64,000 bases of DNA from Lentzea jiangxiensis (GCF_900104175.1 NZ_FNIX01000006.1:186001-250000), one strand, 5' to 3'. Positions 45,201 through 54,691 are shown, numbered from the stretch's first letter. Program-made: numbers and translations. The notes: a model not told the origin generated them from the sequence alone.

Positions 45201-46406
45201 ATGGCCTGGACAGAACAGATTGGTACCCAGTCCTGGCGAGTCCGCTACCGCACCGGAGACGGCCACACCGTCTCGATCTCCGGCTTCACCACCCAACGCT
45301 CCGCAGACAACTACGCCGCCGACATCGAGTGCGATTAACGCCGCAACACCTGGCTTGATCCTGCTCGCGGACGCACGACCGTCGCCGAGTGGGCCGAGAC
45401 TTGGTTCGCCGCGCTCGACCTCGACCCACGCACCATCGACAACTACCGCAGCGTCCTGCGCTGCTACATCCTGCTCCGCTGGGCTACCACGCCGCTCAAC
45501 GCCATCACCGCGCTCAGCGTGAACAAGTGGATCAGCGACCTGCGCCAACTCGGCTACGCCAACACCACCGTCGCCACCGTCATCAAAGTCCTGTCGATGA
45601 TCCTGACCGACGCCGTCGACAAGGGGCTCATCTTCACCAACCCCATCCGTCGCTACCGGCGCCGTGGACGACGCAGCCACCGCATCGAACGCGAACGCGT
45701 CTGGGCAACCCCGACCGAGGTACTCCGCATCGCCGAACAAGCCGCCGCACACGGCGGAGAGACCGCCAGCCTGCTCATCATCACCGCTGCGTGGACCGGA
45801 TGCCGCTGGGGCGAACTCGCCGGCCTGCACCGCGACAACGTTGATCTCGACCGAGGCGTTCTGATCATCAACGCCCGCACCGGCTCGCTGCACGAAAGCG
45901 CGCACACGCGCTGGCTCGGCTCGCCCAAGACCGCATCATCGGCTCGGACAATCACCCTACCGCCGTTTCTCATCACCATGCTGCGCAAACACCTCGAGCG
46001 GCACGACAACGAGTTCGTGTTCACCGCCGAAGGCGGAACATGGTTGTGGCGTAGCACTTTCATCCGGCGTGTACTCAAGCCCGCAGTCAACGGCAACGAA
46101 GAGCGTCCACTGTCAGGCGTCCGCACGATGCCGATCCCACCCGGCCTGACGTTCCACGGACTGCGGCACAGCCACAAGACGTGGCTCATCGCAGGCGGCG
46201 CACCTGAGATCGCCCAAGCACATCGACTCGGACACCACCTATCGAATCGCGTCACCGAGGTCTACTCCCACGTCGCACCCGAAGTCGAACTCCGACTCCT
46301 CAACGATCTTCAACGCCGCTGGCACGAAGCCGACCGCAATGTGAAAGCACACCCGGCCGCGCCCGAACCAGCACACCGCCACATCTCCGGACCGACTGCG
46401 GCGTAA
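45201..46406 (+). pseudogene. Tyrosine integrase B with single in-frame TAA
   Basis: Phage-type integrase that would recombine the tRNA-Ala att sites. It starts MAWTEQIGTQSWRVRYRTGD (GGAGG just upstream). TAA at 45336 interrupts DIECD-stop-RRNTWLD, and the frame is then open to 46406. The SAM-like N-terminal domain (TIDNYRSVLRCYILL) and catalytic motifs TGCRWGEL, HGLRHSHKT and VYSHVAPE are intact. The only other lesion-free start, GTG 45519, would lose part of the core-binding domain. Unless the TAA is read through, it is inactive. The same stop at the same codon occurs in integrase A. Confidence 0.8.
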
Positions 46407-46573
46407 CAAATCCCGCTGACCCTCACACCGCTGGGGAGAGGGACACGACGATCATCCAGTCCAACGACCAGAGCAACGATCAGGCTGGAGAATCCTGCTC
46501 CAGAACTGCTCCGTAGGGTCACCACAACACGACCAACAGACGATCACCGAAGATCAGACCAAGAACAGCAAGA

Positions 46574-46612
46574 AACCCGCCTGACCGGCGAATTCGCCAG
46601 ATCAGACGGGTT
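46574..46612 (-). terminator. Terminator of tRNA-Ala
   Basis: Stem AACCCGCCTGA (46574-46584) with TCAGACGGGTT (46602-46612), one wobble pair, plus an inner palindrome GGCGAATTCGCC, just downstream of the tRNA 3' end on the minus strand. Confidence 0.65.
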
Positions 46613-46619
46613 CTACCTA

Positions 46620-46665
46620 CAAGTGGAGCTGAGGGGACTCGAACCCCTGACCCTCACACTGCCAG
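46620..46665. repeat. Attachment site within tRNA-Ala (right end of island 2)
   Basis: 46 bases from the anticodon loop to just past the tRNA 3' end are repeated at 35839-35883 with one base deleted. This is the usual target used by tRNA-directed tyrosine integrases, which restore an intact tRNA on insertion. Confidence 0.85.
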
Positions 46666-46696
46666 TGTGATGCGCTACCAGCTGCGCCACAGCCCC
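46624..46696 (-). tRNA. tRNA-Ala(GGC)
   Basis: The 73-base cloverleaf begins GGGGCTGTGGCGCAGCTGG. The acceptor stem GGGGCTG pairs with CAGCTCC, the anticodon stem is TCACA/TGTGA with loop CTGGCAG (anticodon GGC), the T-arm is AGGGGTTCGAGTCCCCT, and the discriminator base is A. CCA is not encoded. It is the integration target of the islands. Confidence 0.95.
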
Positions 46697-46994
46697 TTGA
46701 AGGTCCACGTTCCCGCCGGGTTTCCCCGTCGTTCTCGTGTGGCAATACCGTACATCACCCGCGCCACAGGATAAAAATCGGGGGTACCCCAACCGCATTC
46801 GGCCTGGTAGGACTGGGTGCCACCCACCAAGGCCCCGCCATCCCCAAGATCAGCCGAAGACCACCGAACGCGCCAAGAGCTGCGCGAACAGCCCTGGCAG
46901 CCGCCACCCGAGACCGAACGAACCGGGAACACCCGACCCGGGGAAACCGAAGTGACGCGCAGCACAACGATCAAGTCCACAGAGGACGCCAACG

Positions 46995-47026
46995 AAAAAA
47001 CCGGCCCGGGGCGGACCCCGGGCCGG
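46995..47026 (-). terminator. Rho-independent terminator of the DsbA-like gene
   Basis: Perfect 11-base stem CCGGCCCGGGG / CCCCGGGCCGG with loop CGGA, followed on the minus strand by six T. The rest of the 46.7-47.04 kb interval holds nothing else recognisable. Confidence 0.9.
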
Positions 47027-47044
47027 TCGCTGCACCAGCTGGAC

Positions 47045-47833
47045 TCACTTGGTCAGGTCGGCGAGCCAGTTCTTGTTGTCCAGGTCAACGAGCTTGCCGC
47101 CGGAGGCCACGCTCGGCGTGCCGCGGAACCGGCCGGTCTCGGCGTCGCGCAGGGCGGGGTCGTTGCTGGTCTTGGACATCAGCTCGTCCAGCTGAGCCTT
47201 GTAGGTCTGGTTCTGCACGCAGGACTCGAAGGAGGGGGAGGTGACGCCGACCTCCCTGCCCAGCTTGATGAGCTGGTCCTTGGTGTAGCCGGCCTCGCCC
47301 TCCTCGGGCTGGGTGTGGAACAGCGCCGCGTGGAAGGCGTTGAACTTGCCGTCGTCGGCCACGCACAGGGCGGCGTTGGCGGAGTCGGTCGAGTAGCCCT
47401 CGGGGGACGAGAGGCGGTTCAGCATCGGCAGGACGTGGTAGCGGATCTTGACCTTGCCGTCCTCGACGGCCTTCTTGATGTCGGTGCCGTAGGTCTTCTC
47501 GAACGTGCCGCAGATCGGGCACAGGAAGTCCTCGTACACGTCGACCGTCACGGTGGCCGTGTCCTTGCCGACGAGCACGGTGCCGCCCTCGCGGACCGCC
47601 GGGGCCGAGATCGTGTGGTCCGCCGGGGCGAGGGGGACGGCGTCCGTGGCCGACTTGGACGGCCTCGACTGCTGGAACACGACGTAGCCGATGACCGCGA
47701 GGGCCAGGACCGCCACGACGGCGACGCCGGCGATCACCTTCGTCCGGTCGGAACCGCCGCTCTTGCCTCGCGCCTGGGCGACCGCGAGCGCGGCCTGTTT
47801 CCTCTTCCGCGCATTGCGCTCTGCTCCACCCAC
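47045..47833 (-). CDS. Membrane-anchored DsbA-family thiol oxidoreductase
   Basis: Thioredoxin-fold protein of 262 residues. A basic cytoplasmic start (RNARKRKQAALAVAQARG) precedes one membrane helix (VIAGVAVVAVLALAVIGYVV), and the extracytoplasmic domain has the redox motif in YEDFLCPICGTFEKTYG, then RYHVLPMLNRLS and FRGTPSVASGGK with the cis-Pro. It belongs to the DsbA/MrsE-like group in actinobacteria and forms disulfides in exported proteins. GTG 47833 was chosen as the start matching homologue-like N-termini (VGGAERNARKRK). Confidence 0.88.
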   Translation of the reverse strand: MGGAERNARKRKQAALAVAQARGKSGGSDRTKVIAGVAVVAVLALAVIGYVVFQQSRPSKSATDAVPLAPADHTISAPAVREGGTVLVGKDTATVTVDVYEDFLCPICGTFEKTYGTDIKKAVEDGKVKIRYHVLPMLNRLSSPEGYSTDSANAALCVADDGKFNAFHAALFHTQPEEGEAGYTKDQLIKLGREVGVTSPSFESCVQNQTYKAQLDELMSKTSNDPALRDAETGRFRGTPSVASGGKLVDLDNKNWLADLTK

Positions 47834-47879
47834 GGCGACGAGGGTAGCGACACAAACTAAAAGAAAGCTGAGCGGACGC

Positions 47880-49166
47880 TCACGCTTCCGGGTGACGTGG
47901 TTTGCCGCCGACCCGTTCTCCTGTGGGAACTTCGGCGCTTTCGTCGAGGCAGCCGCATTCGGGTGCGACGGCGGTGGCCGTGTGCTCTTCCTCGTGTGTG
48001 GGCAGGGTCTCGGGGGCCACGAGCCAGAAGGCGACGGACAGCAGCAGTGCGGCACCGGTGATGGCGAACGACGCCCCGTAGCCGAACGAGTCGGCGAGCA
48101 GGCCGGCGCACATCGGGCCGATGATCGCGCCCAGGTCGGTCACCATCTGGAAGCCCGCGAGGACGGGGCCTCCCTTGCCGCGCGGGCCGATGACGTCGGC
48201 CACGACGGCGTTCTGCGGCGGGTTCAGCAGGCCCGCGCCCATGCCCGCGACGAGCGAGGCGGCCATGAACGTCCACAGGTCGCCGGTGAAGCCCATCCAG
48301 ACCGTGGCGGCACCGCTGACCAGCAGGCCGATGATGGCGACGGGCTTGCGGCCGCGGGTGTCGGCGATCCGGCCGGACAGGAACAGCATCGCCGCGTTGC
48401 CGGCGGCGAACACCGACATGGAGATGCCGGCGACGGCCGGGCTGTGCTTCAGGGCCTCGATGACGAACACCGGCACCAGCGAGATGCGGACGCCGAACAC
48501 CGCCCAGCCGTTCGCGAACCCGGACGCCAGGGCGGCGCGGTAGGCGCCGTGCCGGACGGCCTCGCGCACGGTCATGGGGATCTCGGTGTTGGTCCTGTCG
48601 ATCTCCACCAGCGTCGAGCGGCGCAGGAAGAACCACACCACGAACGCCGCGAGGCACAGCAACAGGCCATACGACACGAACGGCACCCACAGGCCGAACG
48701 GCACCAGTCCGGCGCCGACGATCGGGCCCGCGACGTTGCCGACCAGGAAGCCCGCCGCCCACATGCCGGAGGCCCGCCCGCGCATCGGCGCCGGGGTGAT
48801 CCGGATCAGCAGGCCCAGCGCGGCCACGGTGAACATGGTCGACCCGACCCCGGCCAGCGCGCGCCACGACAGCATCTCGGCGTAGCTCGACGAGAACCCG
48901 CACATCGCGGTGCCCAGGGCCACGATCAGGATGCCGGCGATGTAGATCTTCGGTTCACCGAACCGGTTGACCAGTCTGCCGCTCATCGGCGCGAACGCCA
49001 GCCGGACGAACGCGAAAGAGCTGATCAGGGCCGCCACCGCCGTGTGACCCACACCGAACGATGACGCGTACACCGGTAGAACGGGTGCCACGATCCCAAA
49101 CCCCACGGCGATGATGAAACTCGCCGCGACCAGAACCCACACCTCGACCGGCAACCGCTCGCGCAC
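47880..49166 (-). CDS. MFS transporter, DHA1-type drug efflux
   Basis: Twelve-helix major facilitator of 428 residues. The first helix VWVLVAASFIIAVGFGIVAP is followed by the motif A-like loop FAPMSGRLVNRFGEPK and, in the second half, FLSGRIADTRGRKPVAI. Motif C-like text GNVAGPIVGAGLVPFGLWVP supports a proton-driven exporter of small molecules. The cytoplasmic tail includes a Cys pair (ECGCLDE). The substrate is not predictable. It stands alone, upstream of the DsbA-like gene on the same strand with a 46-base gap. Confidence 0.9.
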   Translation of the reverse strand: MRERLPVEVWVLVAASFIIAVGFGIVAPVLPVYASSFGVGHTAVAALISSFAFVRLAFAPMSGRLVNRFGEPKIYIAGILIVALGTAMCGFSSSYAEMLSWRALAGVGSTMFTVAALGLLIRITPAPMRGRASGMWAAGFLVGNVAGPIVGAGLVPFGLWVPFVSYGLLLCLAAFVVWFFLRRSTLVEIDRTNTEIPMTVREAVRHGAYRAALASGFANGWAVFGVRISLVPVFVIEALKHSPAVAGISMSVFAAGNAAMLFLSGRIADTRGRKPVAIIGLLVSGAATVWMGFTGDLWTFMAASLVAGMGAGLLNPPQNAVVADVIGPRGKGGPVLAGFQMVTDLGAIIGPMCAGLLADSFGYGASFAITGAALLLSVAFWLVAPETLPTHEEEHTATAVAPECGCLDESAEVPTGERVGGKPRHPEA

Positions 49167-49216
49167 ACAGCCTCCCTTAGCCCTGCTAAGGATATGTCAC
49201 GCGGCAACTAACCAGT

Positions 49217-50050
49217 TCAGTCGAGCAGCTCATCCACTCTGCGTACGAAAGCAGTCACGGGATACGCCGCAACGAACCCGCACGCCTCGGCGAACTTCTC
49301 CCCCGGTCCCTCGTCCACCTGCGACGCGACGAGCACCGCCCCGGCCGAGCGCAGGGTCGCGACGGCGGACACCACGAGCGAGCGCCCCACACCCCGGCGA
49401 CGCCGCGCCGGGCGCACCACGCACTGCTCGACGAGACCCACACCGCGTTCGGCGAACCCCGACACGAACCCGCCGATCCGGTCGCCGTCGTCCACGACCA
49501 GCACCGGGCACCGCGGGTCGTCCAACCGGTGCCCGAGCCACCGCGACAGGCGATCGCGGTGGCCGACGAGCTCGTCGGCCAGCAGCTCGACGATGCCGGG
49601 CACGTCGGCGTCGACGGCCCTCCTGACCTCGGCGGACACCGAAGCGGACCCGCGGTGGACCACGGTCTGGAGTTCCTCGACGGCGTACCAGCCGGAGTCG
49701 TCCGCGATCCCCTCGATCTCGTCCACGGTCGTCGGCGACGCGTAGACCACGGCCTCGGCACGGCCGACGTCGGCGAACGTCTGCTCCAGCTGCAGCAGGG
49801 TGGACGCGACCTCGACCGACGACCCGTCGAGGGCGCAGCCGAAGTTGCCGGAGGGCAGCGGGTTCTCGCGGTTGATCACCACGGCCGCGCAGCCGACCCG
49901 TCCGACCTTGCCGTAGCGGACGGCTCCGGACGCGAGCCGCGCCCCTTCGACCAGGATCGCGAGCGACCGCGACTGGTAGGGGTCGAGCAGCTCCGGGTCG
50001 TCCGGATCGCGCAACGGGTCAACCAACTCGACGGCCCTTCCAGGAGGCAC
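49217..50050 (-). CDS. GNAT-family N-acetyltransferase
   Basis: Acetyl-CoA-dependent transferase of about 277 residues. The GNAT core is at the C-terminus: DVPGIVELLADELVGHRDRL, CPVLVVDDGDRIGGFVSGF, VEQCVVRPARRRRGVGRSLV (the acetyl-CoA loop R/Q-x-x-G-x-G/A reads RRRGVGRSL) and GEKFAEACGFVAAYPVTAF. The N-terminal 130 residues form a second, unassigned domain that may be a degenerate GNAT fold. GTG 50050 was chosen; GTG 50056 is equally possible. Substrate unknown. Confidence 0.8.
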   Translation of the reverse strand: MPPGRAVELVDPLRDPDDPELLDPYQSRSLAILVEGARLASGAVRYGKVGRVGCAAVVINRENPLPSGNFGCALDGSSVEVASTLLQLEQTFADVGRAEAVVYASPTTVDEIEGIADDSGWYAVEELQTVVHRGSASVSAEVRRAVDADVPGIVELLADELVGHRDRLSRWLGHRLDDPRCPVLVVDDGDRIGGFVSGFAERGVGLVEQCVVRPARRRRGVGRSLVVSAVATLRSAGAVLVASQVDEGPGEKFAEACGFVAAYPVTAFVRRVDELLD

Positions 50051-50252
50051 CCGGACGCATCGCGCGGTCCGGGAGGAACACCCCCATCGTCGCCCACGAC
50101 CGCGGAGCCGGCACACCGGAGGCCCACCGCCCCGTGAGATCGGGCGCGCACGTCACGTCGGCCGGCACGGACGCCAGCCGCGACGATGCCGGGGACAGGC
50201 CCCGGACACCACACCGGTCATCCCATGAGCCCACCCTGACACACTCGACGGC

Positions 50253-52535
50253 GTGCACCTGCCCGATCTCCCGGTGAAGTCCGTCCTGCCCGACCTGCTC
50301 CAGGCCCTCTCCGACCACGGCGCCGCGGTGCTCGTCGCACCCCCGGGCACCGGCAAGACGACGCTCGTCCCGCTGGCCCTCGAGGGGAGGGTCGTCGTCG
50401 CCGAACCGCGCCGGATCGCCGCTCGCGCCGCCGCCGCGCGCATGGCGAGCCTGCTCGGCGAACAGGTCGGCCAGACCGTGGGCTACTCGGTCAGGGGCGA
50501 CCGCAAGGTCGGGAGGAACACCCGCATCGAGGTCGTGACCAGCGGTCTCCTCGTCCGCAGGCTCCAGCACGACCAGGAGCTCGCGGGCGTCGGCACCGTG
50601 CTGCTCGACGAGTGCCACGAACGCCATCTCGACGCCGACCTGCTGCTCACGCTGCTGCTGGACGCGAAGGCGGCCCTGCGCCCCGACCTGAGGATCCTCG
50701 CGACGAGTGCGACCGTCGCGGCGCAACGGCTCTCGGACCTGCTCGGCGCTCCCGTGCTGCACAGCGAGACGCGCATGTACCCGACGGAGATCACGTACGT
50801 CCCGCCGGCGCGGGGCGAGCACGTCGAGAACACCGTCGCCAGGGCGATCAACAAAGCGTTGTCCGAAGTGGACGGGGATGTGCTCGCGTTCCTGCCCGGC
50901 GTCAGGGAGATCAACCGGACCAGGAGCCTCCTGAGCGCCGAGACGGTCGTCCTGCACGGCCAGCTCGACGCCCAGACGCAGGACGCCGCCCTGCAGCCCG
51001 GCGGGCGCCAGCGGGTCGTGCTCGCCACGAGCATCGCCGAGTCGAGCCTCACCGTCCCCGGTGTCCGCGCGGTCGTGGACGCCGGCCTGGCCAGGGTCCC
51101 CCGCGTGGACCACCGCAGAGGCCTGGCGGGCCTCACCACGATCCGCGTCTCCCAGGCCGTCGCCGAGCAACGCGCCGGCCGTGCGGGACGTGAGGCTCCC
51201 GGCCGCGTCTACCGCTGCTGGCCGGAGCACGAGCACTCCACCCTCCCGCGCTACCCCGAGCCCGAGATCCGCACCGCGGACCTGACGCGGCTCGCTCTCG
51301 AGCTCGCGGTGTGGGGCTCCCCGGACGGCACCGGCCTGAACTGGTGGGACGCCCCGCCGGAGGGTGCGCTCAAGGCCGCGCAGGAGACCCTCGACGCCAT
51401 CGGCGCGCTCGACCCGGGCCGCCGCGACCGCATCGCGAGCGTCGGCCTGCACCCCCGCCTCGGCCGGGCCCTGATCGACGGCAGCGCTCTCGTGGGCAAC
51501 CGGACCGCCGCCGAGGTCGTGGCGCTGCTCGACGACAGCGCGCACCCCAGCACGACCGACCTCGCGAGCGCGCTGAAGTCCCCCGGCAAGTGGCGCAAGG
51601 AGGCAAAGAAGCTGGAGAAGCTCGGCACCAACCCCGCGGGCAACGGGGACGCCGCGCTCGTCGTGGCCCTCGCCTACCCGGAACGGCTGGCGAAGCGCAG
51701 GTCGAAGAACAGCAACGTCTACCTGATGGCCAACGGCACGGCCGTGGAGCACAGCGACTCGCACAACAAGTGGCTGGCGATCGCGATCGCCGACCGCGAG
51801 CCGGGCAGCAAGCACGGCCGCGTGCGCCTCGCCGCCCCGGCCGACGAGGAGCTCGCCGTCACCGCCGCGCAGGCCCTCGTGCACACGGTCGACGACATCC
51901 GGTGGACCGGTGACGTCGTCGCGAACGAGGTGCGCAAGCTCGGCGCGATCACCCTCGACGAACGCCCGTTGAACGACCTCGCCAAGTCCCAGCAGGCGCT
52001 GCGCCTCGGCCTCGAGACCGAGGGCCTGGGTCTGCTCAAGTGGACCGAAGCCGCCAACCGCCTGCGCGAGCGCATGGCGTTCCTGCACCGCACGCGCGAC
52101 TGGCCGAGCGTCGACGACGAGCACCTGATCCGCGCGATCGACCTCGGCAAGGCCAGGAAGCGGTCGGACCTGGCGAAGATCGACACGGTCGCGCTGCTGC
52201 GGAGCCTGCTGCCGTGGCCGGAGGCGGCGGAGTTCGACAAGCTCGCCCCGGAACGCATCGGCCAGGGCAAGGTCGACTACACGCAGGACCAGCCCGTCCT
52301 CTCCGTCCGCATCCAGGACGCCATGAAGTGGGCGGACACGCCGCTCATCGCCGGGGTCCCCGTCGTGGTGCACCTGCTCTCCCCCGCGGGCCGCCCCACG
52401 GCCGTGACCAGCGATCTCCGGTCCTTCTGGCGCAACGGCTACCTCCGGGTGCGCAGCGAGCTCAAGGGCCGCTACCCCAAGCACCACTGGCCGGAGAAGC
52501 CCTACGACCGGAGCAGACGAACCGATTCCTCCTGA
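50253..52535 (+). CDS. hrpB: ATP-dependent helicase HrpB
   Basis: DEAH/RHA-type RNA helicase of 760 residues. Walker A is VLVAPPGTGKTTLVPLAL (about 27-44), motif II is VLLDECHERHLDADLL, motif III is SATV, motif V is VVLATSIAESSLTVPGV, and motif VI is QRAGRAGREAPGRVYRCW. The HA2-like and HrpB C-terminal regions follow (WWDAPPEGALKAAQETLDAI; SFWRNGYLRVRSELKGRYPK near the end). The function in bacteria is poorly defined. The GTG start fits the family N-terminus. It is divergent from the GNAT gene. Confidence 0.95.
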   Translation: MHLPDLPVKSVLPDLLQALSDHGAAVLVAPPGTGKTTLVPLALEGRVVVAEPRRIAARAAAARMASLLGEQVGQTVGYSVRGDRKVGRNTRIEVVTSGLLVRRLQHDQELAGVGTVLLDECHERHLDADLLLTLLLDAKAALRPDLRILATSATVAAQRLSDLLGAPVLHSETRMYPTEITYVPPARGEHVENTVARAINKALSEVDGDVLAFLPGVREINRTRSLLSAETVVLHGQLDAQTQDAALQPGGRQRVVLATSIAESSLTVPGVRAVVDAGLARVPRVDHRRGLAGLTTIRVSQAVAEQRAGRAGREAPGRVYRCWPEHEHSTLPRYPEPEIRTADLTRLALELAVWGSPDGTGLNWWDAPPEGALKAAQETLDAIGALDPGRRDRIASVGLHPRLGRALIDGSALVGNRTAAEVVALLDDSAHPSTTDLASALKSPGKWRKEAKKLEKLGTNPAGNGDAALVVALAYPERLAKRRSKNSNVYLMANGTAVEHSDSHNKWLAIAIADREPGSKHGRVRLAAPADEELAVTAAQALVHTVDDIRWTGDVVANEVRKLGAITLDERPLNDLAKSQQALRLGLETEGLGLLKWTEAANRLRERMAFLHRTRDWPSVDDEHLIRAIDLGKARKRSDLAKIDTVALLRSLLPWPEAAEFDKLAPERIGQGKVDYTQDQPVLSVRIQDAMKWADTPLIAGVPVVVHLLSPAGRPTAVTSDLRSFWRNGYLRVRSELKGRYPKHHWPEKPYDRSRRTDSS

Positions 52536-52551
52536 CCGGCGCCGACCGCCT

Positions 52552-52695
52552 GTGGCGCACAGCGCGATCTTCCTGGTACAGCTGTCCTCTGGTTCCGCGA
52601 TCGCCGCGCGGGTGAGGAACGGGCAGCGGATGATTCACCGGGCGGGCGGCAGCAGGCCCGCAGCGGACGTCGTCGAGGAGGAGCTGGCGCGGTGA
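52552..52695 (+). CDS. Possible small ORF coupled to the HD gene
   Basis: A 47-codon frame (GTG start, VAHSAIFLVQLSSGSAIAAR then RPAADVVEEELAR) ends at a GTGA overlap with the HD-domain start. It has no family match. It may be a leader ORF or chance. Confidence 0.25.
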   Translation: MAHSAIFLVQLSSGSAIAARVRNGQRMIHRAGGSRPAADVVEEELAR

Positions 52696-53294
52696 GACGG
52701 ATCTGGGACGACGCGGTACGCACGCTCGGCGGTGCGCCGGACGCGGGCGATCTGATGGAGCGCTACGCCGAACCGCACCGGACCTACCACAACACCTTCC
52801 ACGTGGTGTCGGTCGTCCGCGACTCGTCGGCGCTGGCCGACGCGTTCGCGTTCTCGGCGGAGGAACGCGCGATCCTCGCCCTGGCGGCGTGCGCCCACGA
52901 CGTGATCTACGACGGCGAACCGGGTGAGGACGAGCGCGCGTCGGCCGCCTGGGCGCGCGAACGCCTGGCAGACCTGGAAGAGGCGCACGTGCGGCGCGTG
53001 GAGTCGCTGGTGCTGGCGACGATCACGCACTCGTCGGACGACCCGCTGGCGCACGTGCTGCTCGACGCCGACCTGGCGATCCTCGGCTCGGAGCCGGAGC
53101 ACTACGAGCGCTACAGCCTCGCCGTGCGCCAGGAGTACTCGCGCTACGACGACGAGACGTGGCGCGCGGGCCGGTCGAAGGTCCTCAGGACCCTGCTCGA
53201 CCGCGAGCACCTCTTCGTGACCGAGCCCGCGCGGCAGCTGTGGGGCGCCGCCGCGCGGACCAACCTGGCGCGGGAGCTTCAGTCCCTGGCCTGA
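52692..53294 (+). CDS. HD-domain metal-dependent phosphohydrolase
   Basis: Protein of 200 residues of the predicted metal-dependent HD superfamily. The pattern is MERYAEPHRTYHNTFHVVSV (family hallmark YHN..H), LAACAHDVIYDGEPGEDERA (the HD pair), and LATITHSSDDPLAHVLLDAD. These supply the metal ligands of a phosphohydrolase; the natural substrate, probably a nucleotide, is unknown. It is convergent with the permease gene, overlapping by 16 bases. Confidence 0.88.
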   Translation: MRRIWDDAVRTLGGAPDAGDLMERYAEPHRTYHNTFHVVSVVRDSSALADAFAFSAEERAILALAACAHDVIYDGEPGEDERASAAWARERLADLEEAHVRRVESLVLATITHSSDDPLAHVLLDADLAILGSEPEHYERYSLAVRQEYSRYDDETWRAGRSKVLRTLLDREHLFVTEPARQLWGAAARTNLARELQSLA

Positions 53295-54691
53295 ACCTCC
53301 AGGCGGGCCTTGCGCACGCTGTAGCCGAAGTAGATGACGAACCCGAGGACCATCCAGCCGAGGAACGCGACCCACGTGTCCAGCCCGAGGCTGAACATCA
53401 TGTAGACGCAGAACCCGAGACCCAGCAACGGGGTCACGGGCGAGAGCGGCACCCGGAAGCTGCGCTCGCGGTGCGGCTCGGTGCGGCGCAGGATGATCAC
53501 CGCGATGTTGACCAGCGCGAACGCGAACAGCGTGCCGATGCTCGTCGCGTCGGCCAGTGCTCCCAGGGGCACCAGGGCGGCGAGCACCGCGATGAACAGG
53601 CCGACGACGACGGTGTTCGCGAACGGCACCCCGGTGCGGGGGCTGAGCTTCGAGAAGAGCGGCGGCACCAGGCCGTCGCGAGACATCGCGTAGAGGATGC
53701 GCGTCTGTCCGTAGAGGACGGTCAGCACCACCGAGGTGATCGCGATGACCGCTCCGACCGACAGCAGGACCGGGAAGATCGTGCTGCCGGTGTTGTCCGT
53801 CAGCACCCGGCTTAGCGCGGCCTCGGTGCCCTCGAAGCTCTGCCACGGCATCGCGCCGACCGCGGCCAGCGCGACGGCGCAGTACAACGCCGTCACCACC
53901 ACCAGCGAGATGATGATCGCGCGCGGCAGGTCGCGCTGCGGGTTCGTGGCCTCCTCGCCGGCGGTGGAGGCGGCGTCGAAGCCGATGTAGGAGAAGAACA
54001 ACGTGGCCGCCCCGGCGCTCATCCCCGCCAGCCCCAGCGGGAACAGCGGCGCGAAGTTGCCCGCCTTGAACGCCGTGAAGGCGACCGCGCAGAACATGAC
54101 CAGCGCGCCGACCTTCACCCACACCAGGATCGTGTTCGTGCGCGCACTCCCCTTGGCTCCACCGAGGAGGACGAGCATCGAGATGACCACGACCAGCACG
54201 GCGGGGATGTTGACGACGCCGCCCGCCCCCGGCGGCTGGCTCAGCACGTCGGGGATCCGCAGCCCCGTCAGCAGGTGCAGCAGCTCGTTGACGTACTGCC
54301 CCCACCCGACCGCGACCGCCGCGACCGAGACGCCGTACTCGAGCACGAGGCACCAGCCGCAGACCCACGCGACGATCTCGCCGAGAGTCGCGTAGGTGTA
54401 GGAGTACGAGGAGCCGGACGCGGGGATCAGGCCCGCCAGCTCGGCGTACGACAGCGCGGAGAACAACGCGGTGATGCCCGCCAGCACGAACGACACGACG
54501 ATGGCGGGACCGGCCAGTGGCACCGCCTCCCCCAGCACGACGAAGATGCCGGTGCCGAGCGTGGCACCGATGCTGATCATGGTGAGGTGGCCGACCCCCA
54601 TGGTGCGCTTGAGTTCGCCGCCGGGATGGGTCAGCTGGTCGATCGGCTTGCGCCGCAACACCCGCGCCCCGATGCGCTGTCCGTTGCTCAT
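53279..54691 (-). CDS. APC-superfamily amino-acid permease (cationic type)
   Basis: Twelve-helix amino-acid transporter of 470 residues. The N-terminus has LKRTMGVGHLTMISIGATLG then TGIFVVLGEA, the conserved helix-1 GxGIF substrate loop, with LSYAELAGLIPASGSSYSYT in helix 2-3 and FFSYIGFDAASTAGEEATNP in helix 6, all typical of YfnA/CAT-type permeases. ATG 54691 (MSNGQRIGARVLRRKPIDQL) is preferred over upstream starts. Its likely substrates are basic or branched amino acids. It lies head to tail with the GlxA-type regulator upstream. Confidence 0.92.
   Translation of the reverse strand: MSNGQRIGARVLRRKPIDQLTHPGGELKRTMGVGHLTMISIGATLGTGIFVVLGEAVPLAGPAIVVSFVLAGITALFSALSYAELAGLIPASGSSYSYTYATLGEIVAWVCGWCLVLEYGVSVAAVAVGWGQYVNELLHLLTGLRIPDVLSQPPGAGGVVNIPAVLVVVISMLVLLGGAKGSARTNTILVWVKVGALVMFCAVAFTAFKAGNFAPLFPLGLAGMSAGAATLFFSYIGFDAASTAGEEATNPQRDLPRAIIISLVVVTALYCAVALAAVGAMPWQSFEGTEAALSRVLTDNTGSTIFPVLLSVGAVIAITSVVLTVLYGQTRILYAMSRDGLVPPLFSKLSPRTGVPFANTVVVGLFIAVLAALVPLGALADATSIGTLFAFALVNIAVIILRRTEPHRERSFRVPLSPVTPLLGLGFCVYMMFSLGLDTWVAFLGWMVLGFVIYFGYSVRKARLEVQARD

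Larger units (their letters stand above)
35839..46665. mobile_element. Island 2: tRNA-Ala-integrated element, about 10.8 kb
   Basis: Bounded by 45/46-base direct repeats (35839-35883 and 46620-46665), with integrase B adjacent to the intact tRNA-Ala. The cargo is two membrane-protein genes, a broken hypothetical gene, the winged-helix/BTAD-NACHT gene with its helical-repeat partner, a MITE and an IS630 element. Neither replication genes nor an excisionase is visible, so it is a simple genomic island rather than an actinomycete integrative plasmid. Confidence 0.7.

Noticed and set aside
50019-52487. An 822-codon minus-strand frame over hrpB
   Set aside because: Same GC-shadow effect; the plus strand has all HrpB motifs.
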